This document shows, piece by piece, positions 1 to 5,829 of a stretch of 8,537 bases of DNA. How positions within the stretch are numbered: the stretch's first letter is position 1; each line of letters begins with the position of its first letter. The position numbers and the translations under genes were made by a program. A model generated the notes under the pieces. The model had not been told where the DNA came from. It did no database searches and saw only the letters and a list, made by a program, of their open reading frames with translations. Source of the stretch: Planctomycetaceae bacterium (lineage in GTDB: Bacteria; Planctomycetota; Phycisphaerae; Phycisphaerales; SM1A02); the NCBI GenBank assembly GCA_947474205.1, contig CANJIC010000075.1, positions 1 through 8,537 on the forward strand. Direction: 5' to 3'.

Positions 1-89
1 TGAAATTGCTGCTTTTTGTGGCAGTGGATGGTTGGGCGCTTGTGTCCACCGGCTTGATCGCGGGCGTGACGCGCGTGGGGGCAACATGA
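1..89 (+). CDS. fliP: FliP C-terminus (partial, runs in from the left edge)
   Basis: This is the last 28 codons of a gene entering from the left, read from base 3 to the TGA at 87-89. The peptide starts KLLLFVAVDGWALV, which matches the well-conserved C-terminal stretch of FliP (KLMLFVLVDGW in enteric bacteria). In the family this is the last membrane segment of the protein that forms the core of the flagellar type III export gate with FliQ and FliR. The fliQ and fliR genes that follow are in the canonical order and support the call. The TGA overlaps an ATG at 86-88 that opens a short ORF leading to fliQ. Nothing can be said about the rest of the protein. Confidence 0.9.
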   Translation, partial: KLLLFVAVDGWALVSTGLIAGVTRVGAT

Positions 90-145
90 ACAAAGCGTGT
101 CCAACACATGCACATTTCAATCACATGCGCGGGCGTCAATTATGA
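86..145 (+). CDS. Possible 19-codon coupling ORF between fliP and fliQ
   Basis: An ATG at 86 overlaps the fliP stop (ATGA, 86-89), reads 19 codons (MNKACPTHAHFNHMRGRQL) and stops at TGA 143-145. That TGA overlaps the fliQ ATG (ATGA, 142-145). A G-run at 77-81 lies 4 nt before the ATG and could act as a weak SD, while the fliQ ATG has no recognisable SD. The arrangement suggests that ribosomes finishing fliP could reinitiate here and be delivered to fliQ. The peptide resembles nothing I know, so a role in translation rather than a functional product is the likelier reading. It may be chance: an open stretch of 19 codons is not rare. Confidence 0.3.
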   Translation: MNKACPTHAHFNHMRGRQL

Positions 146-432
146 CCGAAGCCGACATGATCGACGCGCTTCGATCCGCGCTGTCAGCGGCGTTGGTGTT
201 GGCGTTGCCATTGTTGTTGGTGGGACTTCTTGTTGGATTGATCTCTGGTTTGATTCAGTCGCTGTCCAACGTGCAAGACGCGGCGGCCGCGTTCGCGCCA
301 CGTTTGATCGTGGTTGCGTTGGTGGCCATTGCCTTGGCGGGTTGGATGAGTTCAAAAGTGGTTGACTTCGCCATGGTCATGATGGGCAGTGTGTTGGACT
401 TGCATGTGTTGACCTTGACTGGAGGTTGCTAA
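142..432 (+). CDS. fliQ: Flagellar export gate protein FliQ
   Basis: This is a 96-residue protein with the FliQ pattern: an N-terminal helix (MTEADMIDALRSAL), a first membrane hairpin helix (about residues 14-36, with LLLVGLLVGLISGLIQ), a conserved polar turn (SLSNVQDAA, about 40-48) and a second membrane helix (about 52-70). FliQ is usually just under 90 residues, so this is a normal length with a few extra C-terminal residues. Several copies wrap around the FliP-FliR core in the inner-membrane export gate. I chose ATG 142 because MTEADMI aligns with the usual start. A GTG at 97 would add 15 unrelated residues. No SD precedes 142, so translation may be coupled to upstream reading. It abuts fliR with no spacer. 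Confidence 0.92.
   Translation: MTEADMIDALRSALSAALVLALPLLLVGLLVGLISGLIQSLSNVQDAAAAFAPRLIVVALVAIALAGWMSSKVVDFAMVMMGSVLDLHVLTLTGGC
421..425 (+). promoter_or_regulatory. Shine-Dalgarno for fliR
   Basis: A perfect GGAGG lies inside the last codons of fliQ, 7 nt before the GTG at 433. It decides the fliR start, which is a GTG placed directly after the fliQ TAA (430-432). Confidence 0.85.
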
Positions 433-1164
433 GTGAGCGTGTCAGCCATCGCCGTCGCGGGCGCGGCGCGCGCCGTTGGTGTGGCCATGTGCGCGCCAGC
501 TTTTACCATGATTCCATGGCGTTTTCGCTTGGCTTTTGCTGCCGCGGCGGGTTGGGCCGCGGCGCCAATAGCCGCTGGTGATTCCATGATCACCAGCATT
601 TCATTGCCACAACTTCTAATTGAAATTTCCATTGGCGCGTTGATTGGTTTGCTTGCCGCCATTTCCGTTGAGGCGCTTCGCGTGTGCGGACGTGTCATTG
701 GTGAGCAAATGGGTTTGTCATTGGCGCAGACCTACGACCCCGCAATTGATGGAGAAGCCAACGCCGCCGAAATGCTTTTTACATGGAGCGCCATCACCAT
801 CTTTGTCGCTGTGGGTGGAATTCAAACCATCGCCATCACCGCGGCCGCAAGCGTTCGCACGCTGCCGCCTGGATCGTTTGAGCAAAGTGGGTTCACCAAC
901 TCAGTTGCAATGATGCTTGACGCGGCCATGGTTGTCGGATTCAAAGCGTGCTTGCCAGTTGTTGGCGTGTTGGCCGCGGTCAGCGCGGTGGCCGCGTTGG
1001 TGGTGCGTATTGTGCCTGGTTTCTCAACGTTTTCAGCGGGATTTGGCTCGCGCGCCGCGGTGGCCATGGCGGCTGCATTGGCTACCTGTGGCGTGATTTG
1101 GACAAATGAAAATGCGTTCATTCAACAATCACTCGCGCAGATTGCCAAGGGAGTTTCTCCATGA
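433..1164 (+). CDS. fliR: Flagellar export gate protein FliR
   Basis: This is a 243-residue, strongly hydrophobic multi-pass membrane protein with FliR landmarks. They are an N-terminal RAVGVAMCAPAF segment, the LLIEISIGALIG helix with its conserved Glu (residue 64), GEQMGLSLAQTYDP (about 90-103), a GGIQTIAITAAASVRTLPPG stretch (about 128-147), and VRIVPGFSTFSAGF (191-204) in place of the usual R..P..N.F..GFP. FliR joins five FliP subunits to form the export-gate core. The length is slightly below the usual 255-260. Translation starts at a GTG right after fliQ with a perfect GGAGG upstream. Its stop (1162-1164) overlaps the flhB ATG at 1161. Confidence 0.93.
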   Translation: MSVSAIAVAGAARAVGVAMCAPAFTMIPWRFRLAFAAAAGWAAAPIAAGDSMITSISLPQLLIEISIGALIGLLAAISVEALRVCGRVIGEQMGLSLAQTYDPAIDGEANAAEMLFTWSAITIFVAVGGIQTIAITAAASVRTLPPGSFEQSGFTNSVAMMLDAAMVVGFKACLPVVGVLAAVSAVAALVVRIVPGFSTFSAGFGSRAAVAMAAALATCGVIWTNENAFIQQSLAQIAKGVSP

Positions 1165-1874
1165 TGTCCGCTGAATCAGCCGAGCGCATTCATCCACCAT
1201 CGCCCTCCAAACGCGAGCAGGTTGTTTCACAAGGCCATGGTCCACGCGCCAGTTGGCTTGCGTCGTTTCTTGGGATTGTATTTTTTATCGCGCTGGCATC
1301 CGTGGCCATGCCATTATGGATTGGCTCGCTTGTGGGCATGACGCGCGATCTTTTTCAACAGACGTCAACAAGTTCGCCAACACAATTATGGTCCGCAGTC
1401 ATCACGCCAACATTGTGGATGGTGGCTATTGCGCTGCTTGGCGCGTTGCTGGGTCACGCCTGCGCGCATGGAACATGGATACGAATGGGCACTTGGAAAA
1501 TGCGACCGCGCAGCTCCATATTTCAGCGCATTCCCAGTGTTTTTGCGGGAGTTCTTGTGGCCATCGCCACCATGGCAACAAGCCTGGCTTTCGCGTGGCC
1601 TTGGCTTAAAAATATTTCAACATGGAGTTCTGATTCCTTCTCCAACGTGGTGTGGTCCGTGCTTGGAATGATCGCAATGACAACTCTTGGCGCCGCGATC
1701 ATATTGTGCGCGGCGTCGATCATGCAGCGCGTCAAGGCGCGCAATGCATTCGAGTCGCGCATTCGTTTGACAAGCGCAGAGGCACGCGAAGCGGCGCGCG
1801 AATCTGGAGAAGGTCGCGTGTCTCGTCGGCCACTACGTCACATTGCAAACCGCTCATCGGAGAAGCGATCATGA
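1161..1874 (+). CDS. flhB: FlhB-like export gate protein lacking the C-terminal autocleavage domain
   Basis: This 237-residue protein sits in the flhB position. The N-terminus carries a diverged form of the FlhB signature (PPSPSKREQVVSQGHGPRA, residues 12-30). Four predicted membrane helices follow (about 32-56, 78-101, 122-148, 161-189), then the cytoplasmic linker helix (FESRIRLTSAEAREAARESG, 197-216), which matches the KLRMTKQEVRDE region of known FlhB. The protein ends there. FlhB is normally about 350-380 residues, and the missing part is the C-terminal domain with the NPTH autocleavage site that controls export specificity. The TGA at 1872-1874 overlaps the flhA ATG, so no room exists for that domain and no frameshift is visible. 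AAGGGAG at 1147-1153 lies 7 nt before ATG 1161; ATG 1164 is an equally possible start. Confidence 0.82.
   Translation: MMSAESAERIHPPSPSKREQVVSQGHGPRASWLASFLGIVFFIALASVAMPLWIGSLVGMTRDLFQQTSTSSPTQLWSAVITPTLWMVAIALLGALLGHACAHGTWIRMGTWKMRPRSSIFQRIPSVFAGVLVAIATMATSLAFAWPWLKNISTWSSDSFSNVVWSVLGMIAMTTLGAAIILCAASIMQRVKARNAFESRIRLTSAEAREAARESGEGRVSRRPLRHIANRSSEKRS
1859..1864 (+). promoter_or_regulatory. Shine-Dalgarno for flhA
   Basis: GGAGAA inside the end of flhB lies 6 nt before ATG 1871. It fixes the flhA start there, although the reading frame stays open upstream to about 1652. Confidence 0.8.
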
Positions 1875-3967
1875 TTTCAAACCTGAGCGACACACAAAAC
1901 AAACCAGCGTTGCGCATGGAATGGTTGGTGCCCGCGGCGTTCATCGCGCTGGTGGCGGTGCTGGTTGTTCCGCTGCCACCAATGGCCATGGATGCGTTGA
2001 TCGCCATTAACTTTGCGCTGAGTGGCTTGGTGCTTGCCACCGCCGCAAACATGCGAAAACCACTTGATTTCAGCGTGTTTCCAGCGCTGGTGTTGGGCAC
2101 CACTCTGCTGCGATTGGGCATCAACATTGCCAGCACGCGTTTAATTTTGGGCATGGATGCCAGCACGCCGGAAGCGGGTCGCGCCGTGGCGGGCTCCGTG
2201 ATTGAGGCCTTTGGTGAAATCGCCGCGGGAAGAAATCCAATCGTCGGTCTTAGCGTGTTCGCCATGTTGGTGGTCGTGCAGTTTGTGGTGGTTACGCGTG
2301 GCTCGGTGCGCATGGGAGAAGTTTCGGCGCGCTTCGCGCTTGACGCGTTGCCGGGAAGACAAATGGCTATCGACGCGGATTTGGCTTCGGGCGCCATCAC
2401 CGCGACTCAGGCCAGCGAGCGGCGCGAGGTGGTCTTGCGCGAGGCGGATTTTCACGGAGCCATGGACGGCGCGGGTCGCTTTGTGCGCGGAGACGCCGTG
2501 GCTGGAATTGTGATTGTGCTTGTGAATATCGTGGGCGGTTTTTTGGTGGGCATGATCCAGAAAAATTGGACCGTTGCCGAGTCGCTTCGCGTCTTCACGC
2601 TGCTGGCGGTGGGTGATGGATTAGTCACGCAAATCCCAGCGTTTTTGGTGGCAACGGCCTCTGGTTTGGTGGCCGCCAAAGCCGCCAGCGGCGAAACGTT
2701 GGGTGCGGAAATTCCGCGTCAACTTGGCGCGCGGCCAGTCACGCTTTGGATTGTCGCGGGGTTGCTTGCGGCGCTGGCCATGACGCCGCTTCCCACAGTT
2801 CCGCTTTTGGGCGCGTCGCTTCTTCTTGCCGCCGCGGCGTGGTGGATTGGCCGCGTGCAAATCGCCGCTAAACAACTCGCGGCGCAAACTGAGCGCTCCG
2901 CGTTGAGCGCGTCGGAATCTCTGGAAGACGCGCTTGTGATTGAAGCCATCAGCATTGATCTTGGCCTTGACTTGTTGATGTTGGCTCATGAAGAACGCGC
3001 GGAGTCTGGCTTGCTTTCGTTGGTCGCTGGCGTGCGTCGCCGCTTGGCCATGGAACTTGGCGTGGTGGTTCCCTCGGTCAGAATTCGTGATGACCCAAAT
3101 TTGTCCACTGATTCATATGTCATTCGCATGCGCGGCGCGGCGGTGGGTGGTGGAGTGCTTCGACCGCGTCATATGTTGGTTATGGATTCCAAAGGCGGCG
3201 TGCCAGATGTCGCGGGTGAATTGGCCACGGAGCCGGCATTTGGTTTGCCCGCGATATGGGTTGACGCTTTGTCCGCCAAAAATCTAGAGGGGCAAGGCTT
3301 TGCCATTGCCGATGCTGGCGGTGTGTTGGCCACGCATTTACTAGAGGTTTTGCGCAAAAAAGCTTGGGAATTGATCACATTGGAAGAGACCGCCAAAATG
3401 CTGGAACGACTTCGCGCGCGCTCGCCAAACTTGGCTTCCATGTTGGCGCCGCCCGCGTGGAGCCTGGATCGCATACGCGGAATTCTTCAGGAACTTCTGC
3501 GTGAAGGCGTTGCCATTCGCGACATTGAAAAAATCGCGGAGCTCATGGTGTCCATGCCGGTCACCGCGCTGCCGGAGCAAACCGTCGCCGTGGTTCGCAG
3601 CGTTATTTCAATTGATGTGTGTGATCGATTGATCACGCGTAACTCCAGTGGCAAAAGGATCTTGCACGCGGTTTGGATGGATGAGCACATGATGATTTCA
3701 AGCGGGGCATTGGTTGCCGCATCTCGTAGTGTTGTGCCCGAAGCCGCGGCCGCCGAAAAGTTGCTGCGTTGCGTTGCGCCTGGACTTCGTGATCTTCTTC
3801 GTCAAGGACTGCCGGCGGTGGTGGTCACGCCAAAGCATCTTCGCGCAACGGTCAGCCGCGCCTTGCGTGGTCGCTTGGGCGATGTATCCGTGATCGGCCG
3901 TGAGGAAATTCCAGAAGGTGTGGAACTAGTCTTGGCGCAAACCTCCCATGCTGAGGTGGTTCAATGA
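1871..3967 (+). CDS. flhA: Flagellar export channel protein FlhA
   Basis: This 698-residue protein is of normal FlhA length. The N-terminal half has about eight membrane helices. It includes FSVFPALVLGTTLLRLGINI (67-86), the FHIPEP-family signature VSARFALDALPGRQMAID (151-168), EADFHGAMDGAGRFVRGD (191-208) with the conserved Asp at 208, and GDGLVTQIPAFLVATASG (248-265). The C-terminal half, from about residue 355, is the soluble domain that forms the nonameric ring docking chaperone-substrate complexes; its VVVPSVRIRDDP stretch fits the family. Function: proton-driven export channel of the flagellar type III system. The start at 1871 overlaps the flhB stop (ATGA) and has an SD. The 73 codons open upstream in this frame overlap flhB and look unlike FlhA, so I left them out. 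Its own stop overlaps the next ATG at 3964. Confidence 0.97.
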   Translation: MISNLSDTQNKPALRMEWLVPAAFIALVAVLVVPLPPMAMDALIAINFALSGLVLATAANMRKPLDFSVFPALVLGTTLLRLGINIASTRLILGMDASTPEAGRAVAGSVIEAFGEIAAGRNPIVGLSVFAMLVVVQFVVVTRGSVRMGEVSARFALDALPGRQMAIDADLASGAITATQASERREVVLREADFHGAMDGAGRFVRGDAVAGIVIVLVNIVGGFLVGMIQKNWTVAESLRVFTLLAVGDGLVTQIPAFLVATASGLVAAKAASGETLGAEIPRQLGARPVTLWIVAGLLAALAMTPLPTVPLLGASLLLAAAAWWIGRVQIAAKQLAAQTERSALSASESLEDALVIEAISIDLGLDLLMLAHEERAESGLLSLVAGVRRRLAMELGVVVPSVRIRDDPNLSTDSYVIRMRGAAVGGGVLRPRHMLVMDSKGGVPDVAGELATEPAFGLPAIWVDALSAKNLEGQGFAIADAGGVLATHLLEVLRKKAWELITLEETAKMLERLRARSPNLASMLAPPAWSLDRIRGILQELLREGVAIRDIEKIAELMVSMPVTALPEQTVAVVRSVISIDVCDRLITRNSSGKRILHAVWMDEHMMISSGALVAASRSVVPEAAAAEKLLRCVAPGLRDLLRQGLPAVVVTPKHLRATVSRALRGRLGDVSVIGREEIPEGVELVLAQTSHAEVVQ

Positions 3968-4260
3968 GTGGTCACAATGCTCAAAGGTATTGCGGCGCGG
4001 ATGAGCGGAGCGTGTTGGCACAAGCGCACTCAGAGAATCCTGATGGATTTCAAATTCTCTCCGTGCAGAAATTAGGATTTCTATGGTGGCGAAAGACAGT
4101 TGTATTGGTTCGGCCATTGGCTTCAACTGCGCCCCAAGAAATGCATAAAATAAGGCTTATTTCAGCTATTTATGCGCAACGGGAGTTGCGCCATCAACAG
4201 GCGGCGCAGCGGGATGTGATGAGTCACGCGCATGATTCCAATCAGCAACCACGCCGCTGA
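3964..4260 (+). CDS. Small protein resembling only the N-terminal B domain of FlhF
   Basis: This is a 98-residue protein. Residues about 9-53 (YCGADERSVLAQAHSENPDG, then FQILSVQKLGFLWW and a VVLVRPL strand) follow the pattern of the FlhF N-terminal domain, which in Bacillus runs YTAGSMPEAMKHIRAELG, AVILNSREI and GGFLGLF. In many bacteria flhF directly follows flhA, which supports the reading. The GTPase domain is absent: the frame ends at TGA 4258-4260 after a polar, Gln/His/Arg-rich tail, and no G1 (GxxxxGKT/S) motif appears downstream. FlhF normally sets flagellar position and number. The start overlaps the flhA stop (ATGA), with GAGGTGG at 3953-3959 as SD. Alternatives are a remnant of a decayed flhF or an unrelated Jag-N-like small domain. 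Similarity is by eye and modest. Confidence 0.45.
   Translation: MSGHNAQRYCGADERSVLAQAHSENPDGFQILSVQKLGFLWWRKTVVLVRPLASTAPQEMHKIRLISAIYAQRELRHQQAAQRDVMSHAHDSNQQPRR
4174..4191 (+). other. Perfect 7-bp hairpin with GGGA tetraloop inside the 98-codon ORF
   Basis: GCGCAAC (4174-4180) and GTTGCGC (4185-4191) are exact reverse complements around a GGGA loop. No T-run follows, so it is not an intrinsic terminator. It may be an mRNA structure late in the export operon, perhaps slowing RNase attack from the 3' end, or it may be chance. Confidence 0.45.
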
Positions 4261-4440
4261 AGTCATGCACTAACGCGTCGTGCCATTGTTGCGCTACATC
4301 ACGCGCATAAAAAGATTTGCACCTGTCCCTTCCCCGCAATCACATGCGCATAGAATTCAGTTCGTGTTCGTGCGGGCTTCACTGCAATCTAGGAACAACA
4401 ATTTCAGAGCAACTCGTTTCATTTGTGAATGGAACCATCG

Positions 4441-4516
4441 TTCAAGTTTGACTTGTCAACTTCAAATAATAATTTTGATGAAGTATTCAACTTCCACTTG
4501 CATACTTGAACTCTTC
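4441..4516. promoter_or_regulatory. AAGT/ACTT repeat cluster, possible operator or promoter region
   Basis: TCAACTTC occurs at 4456-4463 and again at 4487-4494, 31 bp apart or about three helical turns. The second copy is half of an inverted repeat, GAAGT (4480-4484) and ACTTC (4490-4494). The first forms an imperfect inverted repeat with AAGTTTGAC just before it, and ACTTG/AACTC variants continue to about 4516. The cluster starts 212 bp before the chosen start of the sigma factor gene, so it could be a regulator site controlling it. No regulator is known for it. Confidence 0.3.
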
Positions 4517-4640
4517 AGTTAGACTGTGATCATTAAGGTGTTGCCAAGGATTCGGTACACCAAGATTCGCGGGCGAATTTTCCGCGAGATATTGCGCCAT
4601 GTCGCCCCGCGGGGGTGGCTGGTTGATGGGCTTTAGGTCA

Positions 4641-4645
4641 AGGAG
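4641..4645 (+). promoter_or_regulatory. Shine-Dalgarno for the sigma factor gene
   Basis: AGGAG lies 7 nt before ATG 4653. It favours that start over the in-frame ATG at 4599, which has no SD. Confidence 0.75.
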
Positions 4646-4652
4646 CGACCGC

Positions 4653-5672
4653 ATGTCCAAGTTAAACTCGCAGGCCTCGCGTACAAACGCAGCCCGCGCT
4701 GACAAGCCGGTGAAAGATGTGGCGACAAAATCGTCAACAACTTCCTCATCGCGTATTAAAAGCACAAAGCGTTCTAGTCCCTCCCGCATATCCGGTAGTT
4801 CAGAGGCCGTTCCCGCTGGGAATGTCGCAACTGAAAAACCTCGGACCAAAAAAGCGGTTCGTGCGAAAGCGCCGTCCATCGCGGACCTACCCATGGACAC
4901 GCCCGAAAGCGTGAATGTGGTTTGGAAAATGTTCAGCGAATGCGCGCGCGATTCGTCAGAGCGCCAACAAATTCGCAACCGACTTATGGAGCGCTATCGC
5001 GATGTGGTTCGCTATACCGCCGAGCGAATGCACAAGCGTTTGCCCGCCGAAGTGGACGTGGACGACCTCACCAGCGCCGGACTTTTTGGATTGATGGACG
5101 CTATCAACTCTTTCGACCTAAGCCGCAATGTGAAATTTGAAACGTATTGCGCCCAGCGTATTCGTGGCGCCATCTTTGACGAGCTTCGCGCCATGGATTG
5201 GGTTCCGCGGCTTGTGCGCAGTCGCACCACCATCATGGACCGCGCCAAAAAAGCCATCGAAATGGAGCACGGGCAGAAAGCCACCGAGGACGAAGTCGCC
5301 GAGCGTTTGCAAATGAATCCAGATGACTTTGAGAAACTCAATCGCGACTCCAAGCCCGTGGGCATAGTCAGTTTGAATCGAAAATGGAATGACAAAGATT
5401 CTGGAAACGAGTCCCGTGAAATGGATGTGGCCAGTGATCGTCGCCAAGAAATGCCAGCCGATAGCATTCAGCGCATCGATGTGCAAGCCTTGTTGACCAA
5501 GGGTCTCAGCCGCTCCGAGCGTTTGATTCTCATTCTGTACTACTACGAAGAAATGACCATGAAAGAAATCGGCCTCACGCTTGATCTGTCCGAAAGCCGC
5601 GTGAGCCAAATGCACTCTTCCATCTTGGCTCGATTGAAAGCCCAGATGAAACATCGCGTGAAAGATCTCTGA
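4653..5672 (+). CDS. fliA: Flagellar sigma factor, FliA/WhiG family (sigma-28)
   Basis: This 339-residue RNA polymerase sigma factor would direct transcription of late flagellar genes. Region 2 runs from about 107 to 190 and includes VDDLTSAGLFGLMDAINSFD (136-155) and the core-binding/-10 helix around FETYCAQRIRGAIFDELRAM (162-181), followed by DWVPRLVRS. Region 3 covers about 192-240. Region 4 (about 282-334) has LSRSERLILILYYYEEMTMK and the helix-turn-helix IGLTLDLSESRVSQMHSSI. FliA is usually about 235-260 residues; the surplus is the first 90 or so, rich in Ser, Lys, Arg, Thr and Ala with no recognisable domain. The SD supports ATG 4653. M81 at 4893 would remove most of the extension but has no SD. 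The gene has its own upstream region and a strong terminator after it. No anti-sigma factor flgM is visible in the window. Confidence 0.93.
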   Translation: MSKLNSQASRTNAARADKPVKDVATKSSTTSSSRIKSTKRSSPSRISGSSEAVPAGNVATEKPRTKKAVRAKAPSIADLPMDTPESVNVVWKMFSECARDSSERQQIRNRLMERYRDVVRYTAERMHKRLPAEVDVDDLTSAGLFGLMDAINSFDLSRNVKFETYCAQRIRGAIFDELRAMDWVPRLVRSRTTIMDRAKKAIEMEHGQKATEDEVAERLQMNPDDFEKLNRDSKPVGIVSLNRKWNDKDSGNESREMDVASDRRQEMPADSIQRIDVQALLTKGLSRSERLILILYYYEEMTMKEIGLTLDLSESRVSQMHSSILARLKAQMKHRVKDL

Positions 5673-5700
5673 ACCAATCCATCTGAGATCTTCATTTTCT
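5662..5700 (+). terminator. First of two hairpins at the 3' end of fliA
   Basis: AAGATCTC (5662-5669) pairs perfectly with GAGATCTT (5685-5692) over a 15-nt loop that includes the stop codon, and is followed by CATTTTCT. It is AT-rich and weaker than the next hairpin, so it may only assist termination or protect the mRNA end. Confidence 0.45.
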
Positions 5701-5745
5701 AGGCCGCTTCCTCTCGTCCGATCAGAGGGGGCGGCCTTTCTCTTT
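5701..5745 (+). terminator. Strong rho-independent terminator after fliA
   Basis: AGGCCGCTTCCTCT (5701-5714) and AGAGGGGGCGGCCT (5724-5737) form a 14-bp stem with two G-U wobbles and a 9-nt loop, running into TTTCTCTTT. On the opposite strand the wobbles become A-C mismatches and no T-run follows, so it acts only on + strand transcripts and ends the flagellar block. Confidence 0.9.
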
Positions 5746-5786
5746 CAAGACACTTTGTAGAAAATATCTCGCGTGCTTTTGCGCTT

Positions 5787-5825
5787 GCAATTCAGCAGCG
5801 CAATTCAGCGGTGCAATGCGCGCTG
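5787..5825. repeat. 13-bp tandem repeat, about 2.5 copies
   Basis: Units begin at 5787, 5800 and 5813, exactly 13 bp apart: GCAATTCAGCAGC, GCAATTCAGCGGT and the diverged GCAATGCGCGCTG. It lies between the fliA terminator and the - strand stop of scoB. Overlapping it, TTGCGC (5779-5784) and GCGCAA (5798-5803) could form a weak hairpin at the 3' end of the scoB transcript, the only terminator-like element seen there. Confidence 0.5.
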
Positions 5826-5829
5826 TAAT

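Larger units (their letters stand above)
4261..4652. other. Non-coding, AT-richer region upstream of the sigma factor gene
   Basis: This 392-bp stretch is clearly lower in GC than its neighbours. The short open frames on either strand show no recognisable protein and no convincing start. It presumably holds the end of the export operon transcript and the promoter for the sigma factor gene, but no consensus sigma-70 pair and no sigma-28 element (TAAA-15-GCCGATAA) could be placed. A TTGACT at 4448-4453 resembles a -35 box, but only a weak TAATTT lies 16 bp further on. No obvious intrinsic terminator follows the 98-codon ORF. The most structured part is 4441-4516, listed separately. Confidence 0.6.

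Noticed and set aside
97..141. GTG 97 as the fliQ start
   Set aside because: It adds 15 residues with no FliQ resemblance. ATG 142 gives the family's usual N-terminus.
1652..1870. 73-codon open extension upstream of flhA in the same frame
   Set aside because: It lies wholly within flhB in another frame, does not resemble FlhA, and ATG 1871 has an SD and an ATGA overlap.
1871..2200. FlhB C-terminal domain displaced by a frameshift into the following sequence
   Set aside because: The sequence from 1871 is unmistakably the FlhA N-terminus, and no NPTH-like motif was found in the listed translations there.
4280..4522. 80-codon + strand open frame in the region upstream of fliA
   Set aside because: It has no SD, an unlike-coding composition and no recognisable protein.
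4487..4978. 163-codon open frame on the - strand across the fliA start region
   Set aside because: It is antisense to the fliA extension and its upstream region. The translation shows no recognisable domain, and the + strand gene has an SD and a family match.
5457..5464. GCCGATAG, resembling a sigma-28 -10 element
   Set aside because: It is inside fliA coding sequence and no TAAA-like -35 lies about 15 bp upstream.
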